Origin: Saprospiraceae bacterium
GTDB taxonomy: Bacteria > Bacteroidota > Bacteroidia > Chitinophagales > Saprospiraceae
Assembly: GCA_016717265.1 (NCBI GenBank)
Contig: JADKFX010000001.1
Location: 1,872,501-1,936,500, forward strand
Reading direction: 5' to 3'
DNA: 64,000 nucleotides
In this document: positions 18,026-26,487 of the stretch, piece by piece
How the letters are laid out: the number at the start of each line of letters is the position of its first letter
Numbering within the stretch: the first letter of the stretch is position 1
Notes under the pieces: generated by a model
Told to the model about the DNA's origin: nothing
Seen by the model: the letters and a program-made list of their open reading frames with translations, nothing else
Databases searched by the model: none
Position numbers and translations under genes: made by a program

Positions 18026-19576
18026 ATGAAACATCTTCTGATTTTTGTTTTGTTATCCGGAATCCTAAATCCATCGTTTGCGATACCTGGTGAGCTGAGT
18101 TTGAATTCTGCAAGCCAGGTTTTGGATAGAATCTTCCAGTCAACGGGTAATTTTATTTTACTTAAGCCGAAGCTCAAAATTTCGAATCGGGAACAAGCTG
18201 TTGCACAATATGTTGCTGGTGAAAATTTAATTCTTATAGAGCGCAAAGCAATGAGAATATGTTGGGGATTTGGAAAAGATTCTTTAGATGCGCTTGCTTT
18301 TATTATCGGGCATGAACTGGCTCATTTTTATAGTTTACAATCTAAAAAATCCGGATATCAAACGAATTACTTAGCAAGAAATTTGAGCGGTATCACGAAT
18401 GAACAGGAAGAGCAAGAAGCTGATATTCAAGGAGTCTTTTCAGCTTGGATTGCTGATTATAAATCCATTGATATTTTACCTGCGTTGTTAAATACTATTT
18501 ATAAAGAATATCAATTAACGAATAAGTTGAATGGATATCCTGAATTGCGGGAACGGCAAAGTGCTGCAAATGCGGTGGTGAAACAAGTAAAAACCTTAAT
18601 CGGAATTTTTGAGATCTCTTCCTTTTTGATTTCTGCCCATGAATATGAACTTGCCGTAGCTTCCTATGAATATTTAGAATCCTTTTACCAAAGCCGTGAG
18701 ATTTATAACAATATAGGTCTTTGCTATGCATTACAATCATTGCAACTTGCAGGCGTAAATTCAGGCAATTATATACAAGTATTTGAATTGGATCCTGTAA
18801 GTAGATTGAAAAAGCCTATAAACAGCAGAGGGCTTGAAGCAAGAAAAAATGAAGAATTGAGATTGTATTTTTTGGATAAGGCTAAAGTTAATTTTTTGAA
18901 AGCTAAGTCATTCAGTTATAATTATTTTGAAGCGGAGTTAAACCTTATGTCAGTTTATGTACTTGAAGGTAAATTTCAAACCGTTATTAATCGGTTAAAT
19001 GAAAATGAATTGGCAAAGTTAAAATTGATGGGATTGTTGAATGGGAAAGAGCTAAATCAATCAAGAGCAGTATTAGGAATTGCGCTAGCGAATTCAGGAC
19101 TGCATGATGAGGCAGCAAAAATCTTTGAAAAGATTTTAAAATTTACGGTAGACTTAGGTTTGAAAGCGCTGGTTAAGTATAATTTGGAAGTATTGAGAGG
19201 GACATCTTGTTCGTTTGAAAATAGTTTTACTTGTCCAAAAATTCAACTTGGTAATGACCTAATAGATGGAGTCAAATTACACCGACTCAATTATATTGGA
19301 CAACAAATTGAATTAAATGCAAATCAGGTAGGTTTATCTATTTTACAATATCCGGAATCAGAAGTTTATAACTTTACGAAAAATAATAAAAATGTATTTT
19401 CGATTCAAAAAGTGAAGCTACAGAATACGATTAAGTTGACTGACAAATTCGATATTAAAATGATGCTACATTCAAAAAATACAATATATCTATATTGTAA
19501 CGAACAGAAGCGAATTCTAAATATCAATGGCACGGATTTAAGTGTCAAAGATTATGCAAAATTCTATCGGTATTAA
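18026..19576 (+). CDS. Exported M48-like zinc metallopeptidase with helical repeats
   Basis: 516 residues with a signal peptide (LLIFVLLSGILNPSFAIPG). Residues 91-136 hold the zinc site: AFIIGHELAH (His96, Glu97, His100) and EQEADIQGVF with Glu131 as probable third ligand, the M48-type arrangement HExxH...ExxAD. The remainder looks like helical TPR-type repeats (YNNIGLCYALQSLQLAG, EAELNLMSVYVLEGKF), ending in a beta-rich tail without similarity I can name. It begins 18 bp after the anti-sigma-like gene, so it belongs to the same operon. A role in cleaving the anti-sigma protein or in envelope quality control is possible but unproven. Confidence 0.78.
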   Translation: MKHLLIFVLLSGILNPSFAIPGELSLNSASQVLDRIFQSTGNFILLKPKLKISNREQAVAQYVAGENLILIERKAMRICWGFGKDSLDALAFIIGHELAHFYSLQSKKSGYQTNYLARNLSGITNEQEEQEADIQGVFSAWIADYKSIDILPALLNTIYKEYQLTNKLNGYPELRERQSAANAVVKQVKTLIGIFEISSFLISAHEYELAVASYEYLESFYQSREIYNNIGLCYALQSLQLAGVNSGNYIQVFELDPVSRLKKPINSRGLEARKNEELRLYFLDKAKVNFLKAKSFSYNYFEAELNLMSVYVLEGKFQTVINRLNENELAKLKLMGLLNGKELNQSRAVLGIALANSGLHDEAAKIFEKILKFTVDLGLKALVKYNLEVLRGTSCSFENSFTCPKIQLGNDLIDGVKLHRLNYIGQQIELNANQVGLSILQYPESEVYNFTKNNKNVFSIQKVKLQNTIKLTDKFDIKMMLHSKNTIYLYCNEQKRILNINGTDLSVKDYAKFYRY

Positions 19577-19596
19577 TAATACGGTACTATAAGAAA

Positions 19597-20400
19597 TTAA
19601 TTGGCAAATAGGACGCGAGCATAAGATTGATTATTGGAGAGAATTCTTGCAATATAGATTCCTGGAGTAATGTTCGTTATTGGAATCTGATTTTTCGCAA
19701 TATTATTTTCTGTGTAGAGCGTGTTTCCATTTAATTGAATCAAATCAATTTGTTGAATAGAAGTGATATCGAAATCATGTATTGTCAATACTCCATTTTG
19801 AAATGAACAATTAAAAGTGGAAGAATTTCTTTCGATATTTTCATTATCAACAGCCAATTGGAAAAAGACGCGCTTCCTGTTTTTTACGGTATTGTCGAGC
19901 GTTTTGTTACCATCTCCATTCGCAAGCATTCCAACGAAATAAAAAATTAAACTATCGTTGAGAACAGTAGCGGGAGCTTTCCATTTAAAAGTCCAGCTTA
20001 CTTGTCCATTCGCAAAGTTGACTGCAGATGACTGTCTAATATAGGTTCTACCGTTTCCATTATTTTTTGATATATTACTTCCTGTGCCGGCTGTTAATGT
20101 ACCCGTAAATTTATTAATGGCATCGAGCACCGTAAGTTGGAATCCGGAACGTAATGCATTCGATTTTGTAATTAATGTCACGTCATACGTTTGATTTGCA
20201 ATCACAGTATCTGGTACTCCGGAAATTTCTACGTCTCCTGTAAATGTGCCGCCTGCATGGCAACTTGAAAGCATACAGGTCGTTTCACCTGGGGCACCTG
20301 TATTTCCAGTTTCTGGATTTTTAGGCTCTGGCAGGCTATTTGTAAATACGATCCAACAAAATATTGAACTGAAAATAGTTAGGAGTATATTATTTTTCAT
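19597..20400 (-). CDS. Choice-of-anchor V domain protein with T9SS sorting tail
   Basis: 267 residues with an N-terminal signal peptide. The mature start carries the typical NTGAPGETTCMLSSCH segment (Cys42, Cys47, His48), a CX4CH arrangement able in principle to bind c-type heme. A beta-sandwich resembling the choice-of-anchor V / reelin-like domain follows (residues 55-185, with GFQLTVLDAINKFTG and VSWTFKWKAP). The last 80 residues are a T9SS type A sorting domain (PITNITPGIYIARILSNNQS), which would send the protein across the outer membrane and anchor it. It is the last gene of an apparent three-gene operon with a cytochrome-like lipoprotein. Confidence 0.8.
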   Translation of the reverse strand: MKNNILLTIFSSIFCWIVFTNSLPEPKNPETGNTGAPGETTCMLSSCHAGGTFTGDVEISGVPDTVIANQTYDVTLITKSNALRSGFQLTVLDAINKFTGTLTAGTGSNISKNNGNGRTYIRQSSAVNFANGQVSWTFKWKAPATVLNDSLIFYFVGMLANGDGNKTLDNTVKNRKRVFFQLAVDNENIERNSSTFNCSFQNGVLTIHDFDITSIQQIDLIQLNGNTLYTENNIAKNQIPITNITPGIYIARILSNNQSYARVLFAN

Positions 20401-20463
20401 TTTCTATATTCTATAAAGTATGTAAAATTGCCTATACGCAGTATTTAAGAAATGGTTGCTAGG

Positions 20464-21351
20464 TTAAATTTTATTTTTCTTAATTTGAAAAACCCGGGAA
20501 AGGTTAAAACCAAATTGAATATCACCATCAAGCCATTTGCCATTTTCTTCATTGATAAATGCTCTTTCATTCATACCTGTAGCATTTGAAAAGTGAAGTT
20601 GAAATACATGTCCTCCAGTTTCAATATCAATTCCAATAGATAATGGGTGGGTGGATAAGTCTCGTGGAAAGTTATTCATAGGATAAGCATAATCAATAAC
20701 GAACGCCATCCTTTTTGTAAATTTAAATCGACCACCAATACCTATTGCTAATAAGTCATTTGGAATCAATTCATTATTGACGATATTTGTATGAATAACT
20801 GTAGGACTAATTTGAGCAGAAATTCGTTCTGTAAATTTACGACCTATAATTAATTGATGATAATAGGACATTCTTCTTTCAAAAGTTACTTTTAATTCGC
20901 GATCCGACAATGGATTTTCTTCTCCATTTCTAACAAACCCACTAGTCCAGACTACGGATACAGGCATAGATTTCGCGCCTGTCGATTGCCATAAAATACG
21001 ATACCTTAGAAATCCATCCAGTTCTTTTTTAAAAGTGCTCCTTCCAAGTCCAACCGTAATATTTTTTGTAATACCATAATCAAATCCCATTCTCATGGTA
21101 GCATTATCCAAACCAAAAAATTGTTTGTAACCTTCGTTAATATTTCCAAATCGATGTAAAATTCTGAAATCCAGAGCACCAGCAGCCAACATTTCCATAC
21201 TATGACTATTAATCACTCTGGGTGATTTAAATGCATTTGTAACTTTTTGATTTGGATTTGTCTCTTCTCCTAATTCACTCAACAGATCTTGAGAAAATAC
21301 AAATTGATTTAGACTGATGAAAATACTTAAAATAAGAATGTAGGATTTCAT
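20464..21351 (-). CDS. DUF5777-like outer-membrane beta-barrel protein
   Basis: 295 residues with a Sec signal (SYILILSIFISLNQFVFSQ). The sequence after residue 50 alternates as beta-barrel strands. It carries segments typical of the DUF5777 family: AAGALDFRILHRFGNINEGY and NATMRMGFDYGITKNITVGL. It would sit in the outer membrane. It lies between the CX4CH/CXXCH lipoprotein (95 bp upstream) and the choice-of-anchor V protein (63 bp downstream); this trio recurs in Bacteroidota genomes as far as I recall, and suggests a surface redox or electron-transfer role, which is an inference. Confidence 0.75.
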   Translation of the reverse strand: MKSYILILSIFISLNQFVFSQDLLSELGEETNPNQKVTNAFKSPRVINSHSMEMLAAGALDFRILHRFGNINEGYKQFFGLDNATMRMGFDYGITKNITVGLGRSTFKKELDGFLRYRILWQSTGAKSMPVSVVWTSGFVRNGEENPLSDRELKVTFERRMSYYHQLIIGRKFTERISAQISPTVIHTNIVNNELIPNDLLAIGIGGRFKFTKRMAFVIDYAYPMNNFPRDLSTHPLSIGIDIETGGHVFQLHFSNATGMNERAFINEENGKWLDGDIQFGFNLSRVFQIKKNKI

Positions 21352-21446
21352 ATGAAGGAATTGGTATTTATTTTTTTTGGAATACTAAACTTGAAATACA
21401 AAGGGATTAAAAAGCTGAAATTTCAATTATTTATGAATTGTATTAC

Positions 21447-22097
21447 TTAATTATTCTTGGCTCCATCGCGCACCCACTTTTGTATTTGTAGAATTTCGCA
21501 TTCGGGCATTTTATTGCCATTTTTAGGCATCCCTATATAACCGATTTCATGCAGGATGGATCCAATAAATCGGCCATCTGTAATCGTTGCTTTCAATCCA
21601 CTAAATGAATTGTAATCTACATCTCCTTGCGGTCTTGGACCAGCATGACAACCATTACAATATAATTGCAGGATCGGAAATACGGTTGCATTATAACTTA
21701 CTTCTGTAGTATCACAAGCAGGGGCAATACAAGGTAAATTTTCAGCTCCCTGTTCAATCCACAAGGATATTTTAAAAATTTGTTCTTTCGTTAAACGATT
21801 AAAAGGACTTGGAGGCATTGGTTGAAATGGGTCTGTTAATACTTTATAAAGCTCACTCCCACTGTAATTTCCTGGTTTAACAGAGCTAAGAATACTGTTT
21901 AAATCAGTATAGTCGTAACCTGCTTCATGATCGTCTGAATTATGACATCCACTTTGGGTACATGTGGAAACTAAAATTGGTAACACTTCTTGTTCAAAAC
22001 AAATTTGTCGGCCATCTGAAATGAATTCACTTGTACAGCTTAAACTGAGGGTAAAAATTGAAATAATTAAAATGATAAAATTTTTATTAATTAACAT
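21447..22097 (-). CDS. Cytochrome-c-like lipoprotein with two heme motifs
   Basis: 216 residues. The signal ends in SLSC, with Cys21 lipidated. Two heme-attachment motifs follow in similar modules: CTQSGCH (Cys46, Cys51, His52, a CX4CH variant) and CNGCH (Cys147, Cys150, His151, standard CXXCH). Each module ends with a Met-containing loop (PMPPSPFNRL, GNKMPECEI), the likely axial Met, and a helix such as ISLWIEQGAEN or IQKWVRDGAKNN. This is the Planctomycete-cytochrome-C-like pattern. It is the first gene of the operon, with an exact promoter just upstream, and would be an outer-membrane or periplasmic electron carrier. Confidence 0.82.
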   Translation of the reverse strand: MLINKNFIILIISIFTLSLSCTSEFISDGRQICFEQEVLPILVSTCTQSGCHNSDDHEAGYDYTDLNSILSSVKPGNYSGSELYKVLTDPFQPMPPSPFNRLTKEQIFKISLWIEQGAENLPCIAPACDTTEVSYNATVFPILQLYCNGCHAGPRPQGDVDYNSFSGLKATITDGRFIGSILHEIGYIGMPKNGNKMPECEILQIQKWVRDGAKNN

Positions 22098-22114
22098 AGA
22101 TTAAATTGAAAAGG

Positions 22115-22145
22115 CAAATATAAGGAATTAACTAAAAGCAAGCAA
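22115..22145 (-). promoter_or_regulatory. Promoter of the cytochrome/DUF5777/choice-of-anchor operon
   Basis: On the minus strand: TTG (22145-22143), 20-base spacer, TATATTTG (22122-22115). Both elements and the spacing match the Bacteroidota consensus. The leader would be about 10 nt. Confidence 0.7.
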
Positions 22146-22160
22146 CATAGCCATATAACA

Positions 22161-22192
22161 AAATACCCTCACAAAAAGTTGAGAGGGTATTT
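22161..22192 (-). terminator. Intrinsic terminator of the PepSY-like lipoprotein gene
   Basis: Perfect 10-bp stem AAATACCCTC (22161-22170) / GAGGGTATTT (22183-22192), 12-base loop. On the minus strand it is followed by TTGTTATATGG, so the T-run is provided by the stem end plus TT. It sits 20 bp after the stop codon. Confidence 0.75.
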
Positions 22193-22211
22193 AGGATTGC
22201 CAAAATATGAT

Positions 22212-22820
22212 TTATCTAAGTACTTTTAAGAATACTCCCTGAAAATCGAATAAGAGAAGTTTTCGGCTTCCATTATAGTTAATGGAAATAATAAATTCAC
22301 CTTTGCGCGTCATTCCAGCGCGTTCAATAGTTGAACCTGCATAATTCGCATCAATATAGGTAGTTATATCAATTAATAGAGTTGTAATATCAACTTCCGT
22401 TAGATGATTTTTATGACCTTTTGGATGATGTCCTCGTTTAATAAGTTCTTTCAGGAAAAGATCATTAGCATCAAATTGTAAAATTTTAAAACTGCCATCA
22501 TTCAACTTAATGATTACTATGATATTTCCGGTTTTGTCCTTAGACGCAAGCTTTATAATTGCACCAGCATAATTTGTTGTGATGTAATCCAGAATTGTTG
22601 GTGATAAACTATCTACAGGAATTCTTCTACAAGCACTGTCTCTTTCTGGCCTGTGTCTTTGGCCTAATTCATAGGCAGTCGTCGTTTCACCGGTGTTCAT
22701 GTCTGTGACAAGAATACCAGATAATGCCTCATCAGAGCCCTGGAGTGATGGATCTGGTTCTTTTTGGCATGAAGCCATCCCTAGGACGCAAAGCGCCCAT
22801 AATCCCATAATTTTTTTCAT
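22212..22820 (-). CDS. PepSY-like (beta-lactamase-inhibitor-like) lipoprotein with two repeats
   Basis: 202 residues. Lipoprotein signal with GMASC, Cys18 lipidated. Two copies of a 60-70-residue module follow, about residues 70-130 (LSPTILDYITTNYAGAIIKL ... LNDGSFKILQFDANDLFLKE) and 145-202 (ITTYIDANYAGSTIERAGMT ... NYNGSRKLLLFDFQGVFLKV). Both match the PepSY-like / DUF2874 pattern of a helix followed by an antiparallel sheet. Such periplasmic proteins are of unclear function; some act as protease or lactamase inhibitors. It is divergent from an ECF sigma/anti-sigma pair, which may control it. Confidence 0.72.
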   Translation of the reverse strand: MKKIMGLWALCVLGMASCQKEPDPSLQGSDEALSGILVTDMNTGETTTAYELGQRHRPERDSACRRIPVDSLSPTILDYITTNYAGAIIKLASKDKTGNIIVIIKLNDGSFKILQFDANDLFLKELIKRGHHPKGHKNHLTEVDITTLLIDITTYIDANYAGSTIERAGMTRKGEFIISINYNGSRKLLLFDFQGVFLKVLR

Positions 22821-23040
22821 GGCGAAAAATTGTTTAAAAGTTAAATAAATAAAATGTTTACGGTAGCGTTGCTCTTATAATAAGCTGTTATATCGGTTAA
22901 TACGTATAATTAGATATAAAAGTTGTTGTATGGTTTAATTTTTACAGAAAGTTTATTTTTTCCCAAAAAGTACTTTGTCGGCAACCTTTCCAGACTTAAC
23001 TTCGTAGAATATATATAAGTAGGACGGAACACAGACCGAT

Positions 23041-23646
23041 TTGGCAAATGAAGAAATACATATCAACCCTCCGGAATTGTCCGATTGGATTCAGGCTTGT
23101 TTAGCACAGCATCCTATAGGACAGCGTAAGTTGTATGAACATTTCTATTCGTATGTTAAAAGTATTTGTATAAGATATACTTCCAAATTAGAAGATTGTG
23201 AAGAAGTCATGGATGATTCTTTTATAAAGATTTTTCGAAATCTGGATAAGTATGATTTTGAAAGACCTTTTAAATTTTGGGTCAGAACAATTACTGTTAA
23301 TACTGCAATAGATTTTTATCGGCAGTCAATGCGCAGTATTCAATCGAACCCAATTGAAGATTATACACATCTTGGTATGGATGATAATACCTTCAGCAGT
23401 TTGTCTGTTGAAGAAATTATGAAGGTAATTCAAAAATTAAGTCCTTCTTATCGAGCGGTGTTTATGTTATTTGCAGTGGATGGTTATAGCCACAAAGAAA
23501 TCGGAGCGCTTTTAAATATTACAGAAGGCACTTCAAAATCAAATCTGGCTAAAGCAAGAATGAAGTTGCAAGATATGTTGTCAAAAGAATATAGTATAAT
23601 TTCCAATAATTCAATATTAAGTTTAAGCTTACCTTCAAATATATGA
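23041..23646 (+). CDS. ECF-type RNA polymerase sigma factor
   Basis: 201 residues. The start is TTG at 23041: an in-frame TAG at 23020 closes the frame upstream and no ATG occurs before conserved region 2. Region 2: GQRKLYEHFYSYVKSICIRY, CEEVMDDSFIKIFRNLDKYD, FKFWVRTITVNTAIDFYR. Region 4: LSPSYRAVFMLFAVDGYSHK, EIGALLNITEGTSKSNLAKA, RMKLQDML. This is the common Bacteroidota ECF type. Its stop overlaps the start of the anti-sigma gene by 4 bp (ATGA), a strong sign of translational coupling. Confidence 0.88.
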   Translation: MANEEIHINPPELSDWIQACLAQHPIGQRKLYEHFYSYVKSICIRYTSKLEDCEEVMDDSFIKIFRNLDKYDFERPFKFWVRTITVNTAIDFYRQSMRSIQSNPIEDYTHLGMDDNTFSSLSVEEIMKVIQKLSPSYRAVFMLFAVDGYSHKEIGALLNITEGTSKSNLAKARMKLQDMLSKEYSIISNNSILSLSLPSNI

Positions 23647-24986
23647 GACCGGAAGATTTCGATAAACGGCTGAATCAAAAACTGGGTGAATTAAATCCAG
23701 CTTTTAAAGAAACAGATTGGATCAGACTGAGTAAAAAACTCAATTCTAATAAATCTGATAAAGCAGCATATTTTTATAAATTCAGATATGTGCTCCTTGC
23801 AATGCTAATCGTCACAGTGCTTGGTATCGCATACCAGCAAAATCTATTTGATTTTAAACCGTGGAATTCAAACATTGAAGTTAAATCTAATGCTGGTCAG
23901 AATCTTGAATTAGCAGCTGTACCAGTTGACTTAAACCAATCTTTGACATCCACCAATACAATAATAGGTCAATCTAATTCAATAGCTAAGGAGCAGAAAC
24001 AATCGCAGGTTTTTAGTCCAAAACCATCTGTTTTTTCAGGAATGCATTCAACTAAAACAAGGAATTCAGCGGTCCATGAAAAGAACCCGGATGCAAATTT
24101 GTATTCTACTAAAACTCAAAAAACAAATCTACCACCAACAGAATCTACATTTAATGCTTTATTGAATACCACATTATCAGCAGAAAATTTAAAATCCAAT
24201 AATCAAGAAGCTGGAATAGAATTTGAGAACCAATCTACATTGCATTCAAATCAGGATGTAATGCGATCATCAAAAGATCTTAAAAGCACACAAGAGATGC
24301 TTTCTATTGAGAAATTGGCTAGTAAAGATATTAATGTTTTAAATTCGACTGAAACAAAACCAAAAGCAAAGCTAAAACCGATGCAAGGTATAAAGCCTAA
24401 TTATTGGTTAGTTGGAGCTGTTTCGTTAATCACAGAGAGACATGTAAATGTTGGTATAGGATTTGAAAAGAAAACGAATAAAAATATTTCTTTTAGTTCC
24501 GGTTTGGTATTTCAAAATTATTTTCAACAAAGCTTCAGTGATCAAGGTGATTTTGCCAACACAACGGAAGAAGAGTTTACAAATCTCATAAAACCAAGAC
24601 ATAGTAAATCCAGTGACTTTACAAATATCCGTATTAAATCCCAGGATTTATTGTTGCCCTTACAATTGAAATATTATTTTCCTTTTAATACACAGTATGC
24701 AGCATTTGTTACTGGAGGTATCCAGTTAACATTAAAAAGCAAAACGATTCTTGATTTTGATTATGTTTCATGGGATACAAACACTGAAATGGTTGAAGTT
24801 GATTTTGATCAAGCTTCTAATCGGGCAACGCTTATAAACCATTTTGTGATTGGCATTGGCTTGCAAAGAGAATTCAGAAATATATCTTGTCAGGCTTCGG
24901 TACTCTTACAAAAAAACAATACCAATCAAGCACATATTGCAAAAATGGAACCCGCATTTCAAATTGGATTGTATTATAAACTTTAA
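23643..24986 (+). CDS. Anti-sigma-like protein with beta-barrel-like C-terminus
   Basis: 447 residues. The first 46 residues are a cytoplasmic anti-sigma-like helix region (MRPEDFDKRLNQKLGELNPA ... WIRLSKKLN), residues 48-64 a transmembrane helix, and residues 70-250 a long Ser/Thr/Asn/Gln-rich linker. Residues about 258-447 look like short outer-membrane beta strands (VGIGFEKKTNKNISFSSGLV, LPLQLKYYFPFNTQYAAFVT, ending FQIGLYYKL). The architecture could span inner membrane, periplasm and outer membrane in one chain. It shares an ATGA overlap with the sigma gene. The barrel reading rests on strand pattern only. Confidence 0.72.
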   Translation: MRPEDFDKRLNQKLGELNPAFKETDWIRLSKKLNSNKSDKAAYFYKFRYVLLAMLIVTVLGIAYQQNLFDFKPWNSNIEVKSNAGQNLELAAVPVDLNQSLTSTNTIIGQSNSIAKEQKQSQVFSPKPSVFSGMHSTKTRNSAVHEKNPDANLYSTKTQKTNLPPTESTFNALLNTTLSAENLKSNNQEAGIEFENQSTLHSNQDVMRSSKDLKSTQEMLSIEKLASKDINVLNSTETKPKAKLKPMQGIKPNYWLVGAVSLITERHVNVGIGFEKKTNKNISFSSGLVFQNYFQQSFSDQGDFANTTEEEFTNLIKPRHSKSSDFTNIRIKSQDLLLPLQLKYYFPFNTQYAAFVTGGIQLTLKSKTILDFDYVSWDTNTEMVEVDFDQASNRATLINHFVIGIGLQREFRNISCQASVLLQKNNTNQAHIAKMEPAFQIGLYYKL

Positions 24987-25055
24987 TGTAAACGAAAATC
25001 AACTTTCAGATTGATTCAAATCTATATGGATTTCTAAAGAAATCAAATTATTATA

Positions 25056-25817
25056 TTAATTCTTGTTTTGCTTAAATTGGTAAATAGCGTTTTTAGAAAT
25101 TTCAGATAGTACCAAGCGCCCACTAATTCCGGCTCTTTCAATTAGTTTTTGTTCCCAATCAGGAGTTCCTTCCCAGAATATTTTTTTCAACATATGCAGT
25201 GCTTCGGGATTATATTCCAGAAGCTGTGTGATAAACTTTTGTTGATATAAATCTAATTGTTCTATGGTATCAAAAACTTCATAGAATAGTCCTTTCTGTT
25301 TTGCCCATTGCGCAGTTTGCCATTCTGTTGGATTCATCGCCATCATTTGAAATGCAGCTGCCCCCATTTTGCGTTCTACGGCTGGTCCAATTACAAAAGG
25401 TCCGATACCAACTGCCAGTTCACTCAAACGAATGCTTGCATACTGTGTAGCCATCGGATAATCCATTGCAGCTGCTAAGCCTACGCCACCTCCAATTGCT
25501 TTACCTTGGATTCGTCCTAATATTAGTTTTGAACAATTGCGCATTGCAAGAATTACATGTGCAAAACCCATAAAAAATATTTTTCCAGTTTCAATATCCT
25601 GAATATTTGATAATTCATCAAAACTAGCACCTGCACAAAAGGTCTTATCTCCCGCTGATTGAATGAGAATAATTTTGACTTGTGGATTTTCGCCCGCCTC
25701 CGTAATTTTATGCGCTAAATCTTTTAATAAAAAACCAGGTAAAGAATTATGGGCCGGATGGTAAAAGCGAATTATCGCTAAGCCATTTTCTATAGTGCAA
25801 TTTACATATGCGTCCAT
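25056..25817 (-). CDS. Enoyl-CoA hydratase/isomerase family protein
   Basis: 253 residues with the crotonase fold. The first oxyanion-hole segment is KTFCAGASFDEL near residue 60, and the second is IQGKAIGGGVGLAAAMDYPM near residue 105, where the AIGGG turn stabilises the CoA thioester enolate. SIRLSELAVGIGPFVIGPAV follows, the family's usual SElxvGi.P. The catalytic Glu of this family lies in that SE segment. It ends with a charged helix. It starts 14 bp after the PaaY-like gene on the same strand, so the two form an operon. That pairing suggests aromatic-acid (phenylacetyl-CoA) or fatty-acyl turnover, which is an inference. Confidence 0.88.
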   Translation of the reverse strand: MDAYVNCTIENGLAIIRFYHPAHNSLPGFLLKDLAHKITEAGENPQVKIILIQSAGDKTFCAGASFDELSNIQDIETGKIFFMGFAHVILAMRNCSKLILGRIQGKAIGGGVGLAAAMDYPMATQYASIRLSELAVGIGPFVIGPAVERKMGAAAFQMMAMNPTEWQTAQWAKQKGLFYEVFDTIEQLDLYQQKFITQLLEYNPEALHMLKKIFWEGTPDWEQKLIERAGISGRLVLSEISKNAIYQFKQNKN

Positions 25818-25831
25818 GCTTTATATTAATT

Positions 25832-26431
25832 TTATTTTATATTCTGTTCTTTTGTCCATGATTTATAAGCTCCTGTTGGTCGTGGATAATTTGCAGGTAA
25901 TTCTTGATAAGGTTCACAAATTTTTAAATTCCTATGTGAATCTCTTGCTAATTGTTGATACAGTTGTGTTCCTTTAAGTTTCCAGGCAATCATTTCATCA
26001 GTCAATTCTCTAATTATTTTTCCAGGATTCCCAACCACCAAACTTCTGTTTGGAATCTTTGTTCCCTCCCTTATAAAGCTTAAGGCGCCAACAATGCACT
26101 CATCACCCATGTCAACAGCATCCATAATGACTGAATTCATGCCAATTAAACAATTTTTTCCAATCGTGCTTCCATGGATGATTGCCCCATGTCCAATATG
26201 TGCATTCTCTTTTAGTCGAACAATTATTCCTGGAAACATATGAATCGTACAACTTTCCTGAATATTACACCCATCCTCTATAATGATTTCTCCGAAATCA
26301 CCTCGGATAGCTGCGAATGGTCCTACATAAACATCTTTGCCAATAGTGACACAACCTGTGACCGCAGCTTGTGGATGAATAAAAGCACTTGGGTGAATAA
26401 CCGGAATAAATTCTTTATAAGAATAGATCAT
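25832..26431 (-). CDS. PaaY-like left-handed beta-helix protein (gamma-carbonic anhydrase family)
   Basis: 199 residues, almost the length of PaaY. Hexapeptide repeats form a left-handed beta-helix (VIHPSAFIHPQAAVTGCVTI, VGPFAAIRGDFGEIIIEDGC). Possible zinc-binding histidines are seen in CTIHMFPG and in NAHIGHGAIIHG, matching gamma-carbonic anhydrases. The sequence around AIRGDFG, LIGMNSVIMDAVDMG and VVGNPGKIIREL is closest to PaaY, a thioesterase that clears dead-end CoA esters in phenylacetate breakdown. A divergent promoter lies just upstream. No other paa gene is in the window, so the pathway assignment is tentative. Confidence 0.8.
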   Translation of the reverse strand: MIYSYKEFIPVIHPSAFIHPQAAVTGCVTIGKDVYVGPFAAIRGDFGEIIIEDGCNIQESCTIHMFPGIIVRLKENAHIGHGAIIHGSTIGKNCLIGMNSVIMDAVDMGDECIVGALSFIREGTKIPNRSLVVGNPGKIIRELTDEMIAWKLKGTQLYQQLARDSHRNLKICEPYQELPANYPRPTGAYKSWTKEQNIK

Positions 26432-26443
26432 AACTTCGTTGTG

Positions 26444-26475
26444 TTTGCAAAATTAGAGTACTGTTTGTAATTTTA
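26444..26475 (+). promoter_or_regulatory. Divergent promoter region for the PaaY-like and DUF2461 genes
   Basis: Plus strand: TTTG (26444-26447), 20-base spacer, TAATTTTA (26468-26475), one base off the consensus, serving the gene at 26488. Minus strand: TAATTTTG (26455-26448), an exact -7 match, 17 bp before the PaaY-like start. Both fit inside 56 bp. Confidence 0.45.
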
Positions 26476-26487
26476 GGAAAAAATAGT

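Noticed and set aside
25029..25044. GATTTC/GAAATC hairpin between convergent genes
   Set aside because: Only 6 bp and no T-tract on either strand; too weak to call a terminator.
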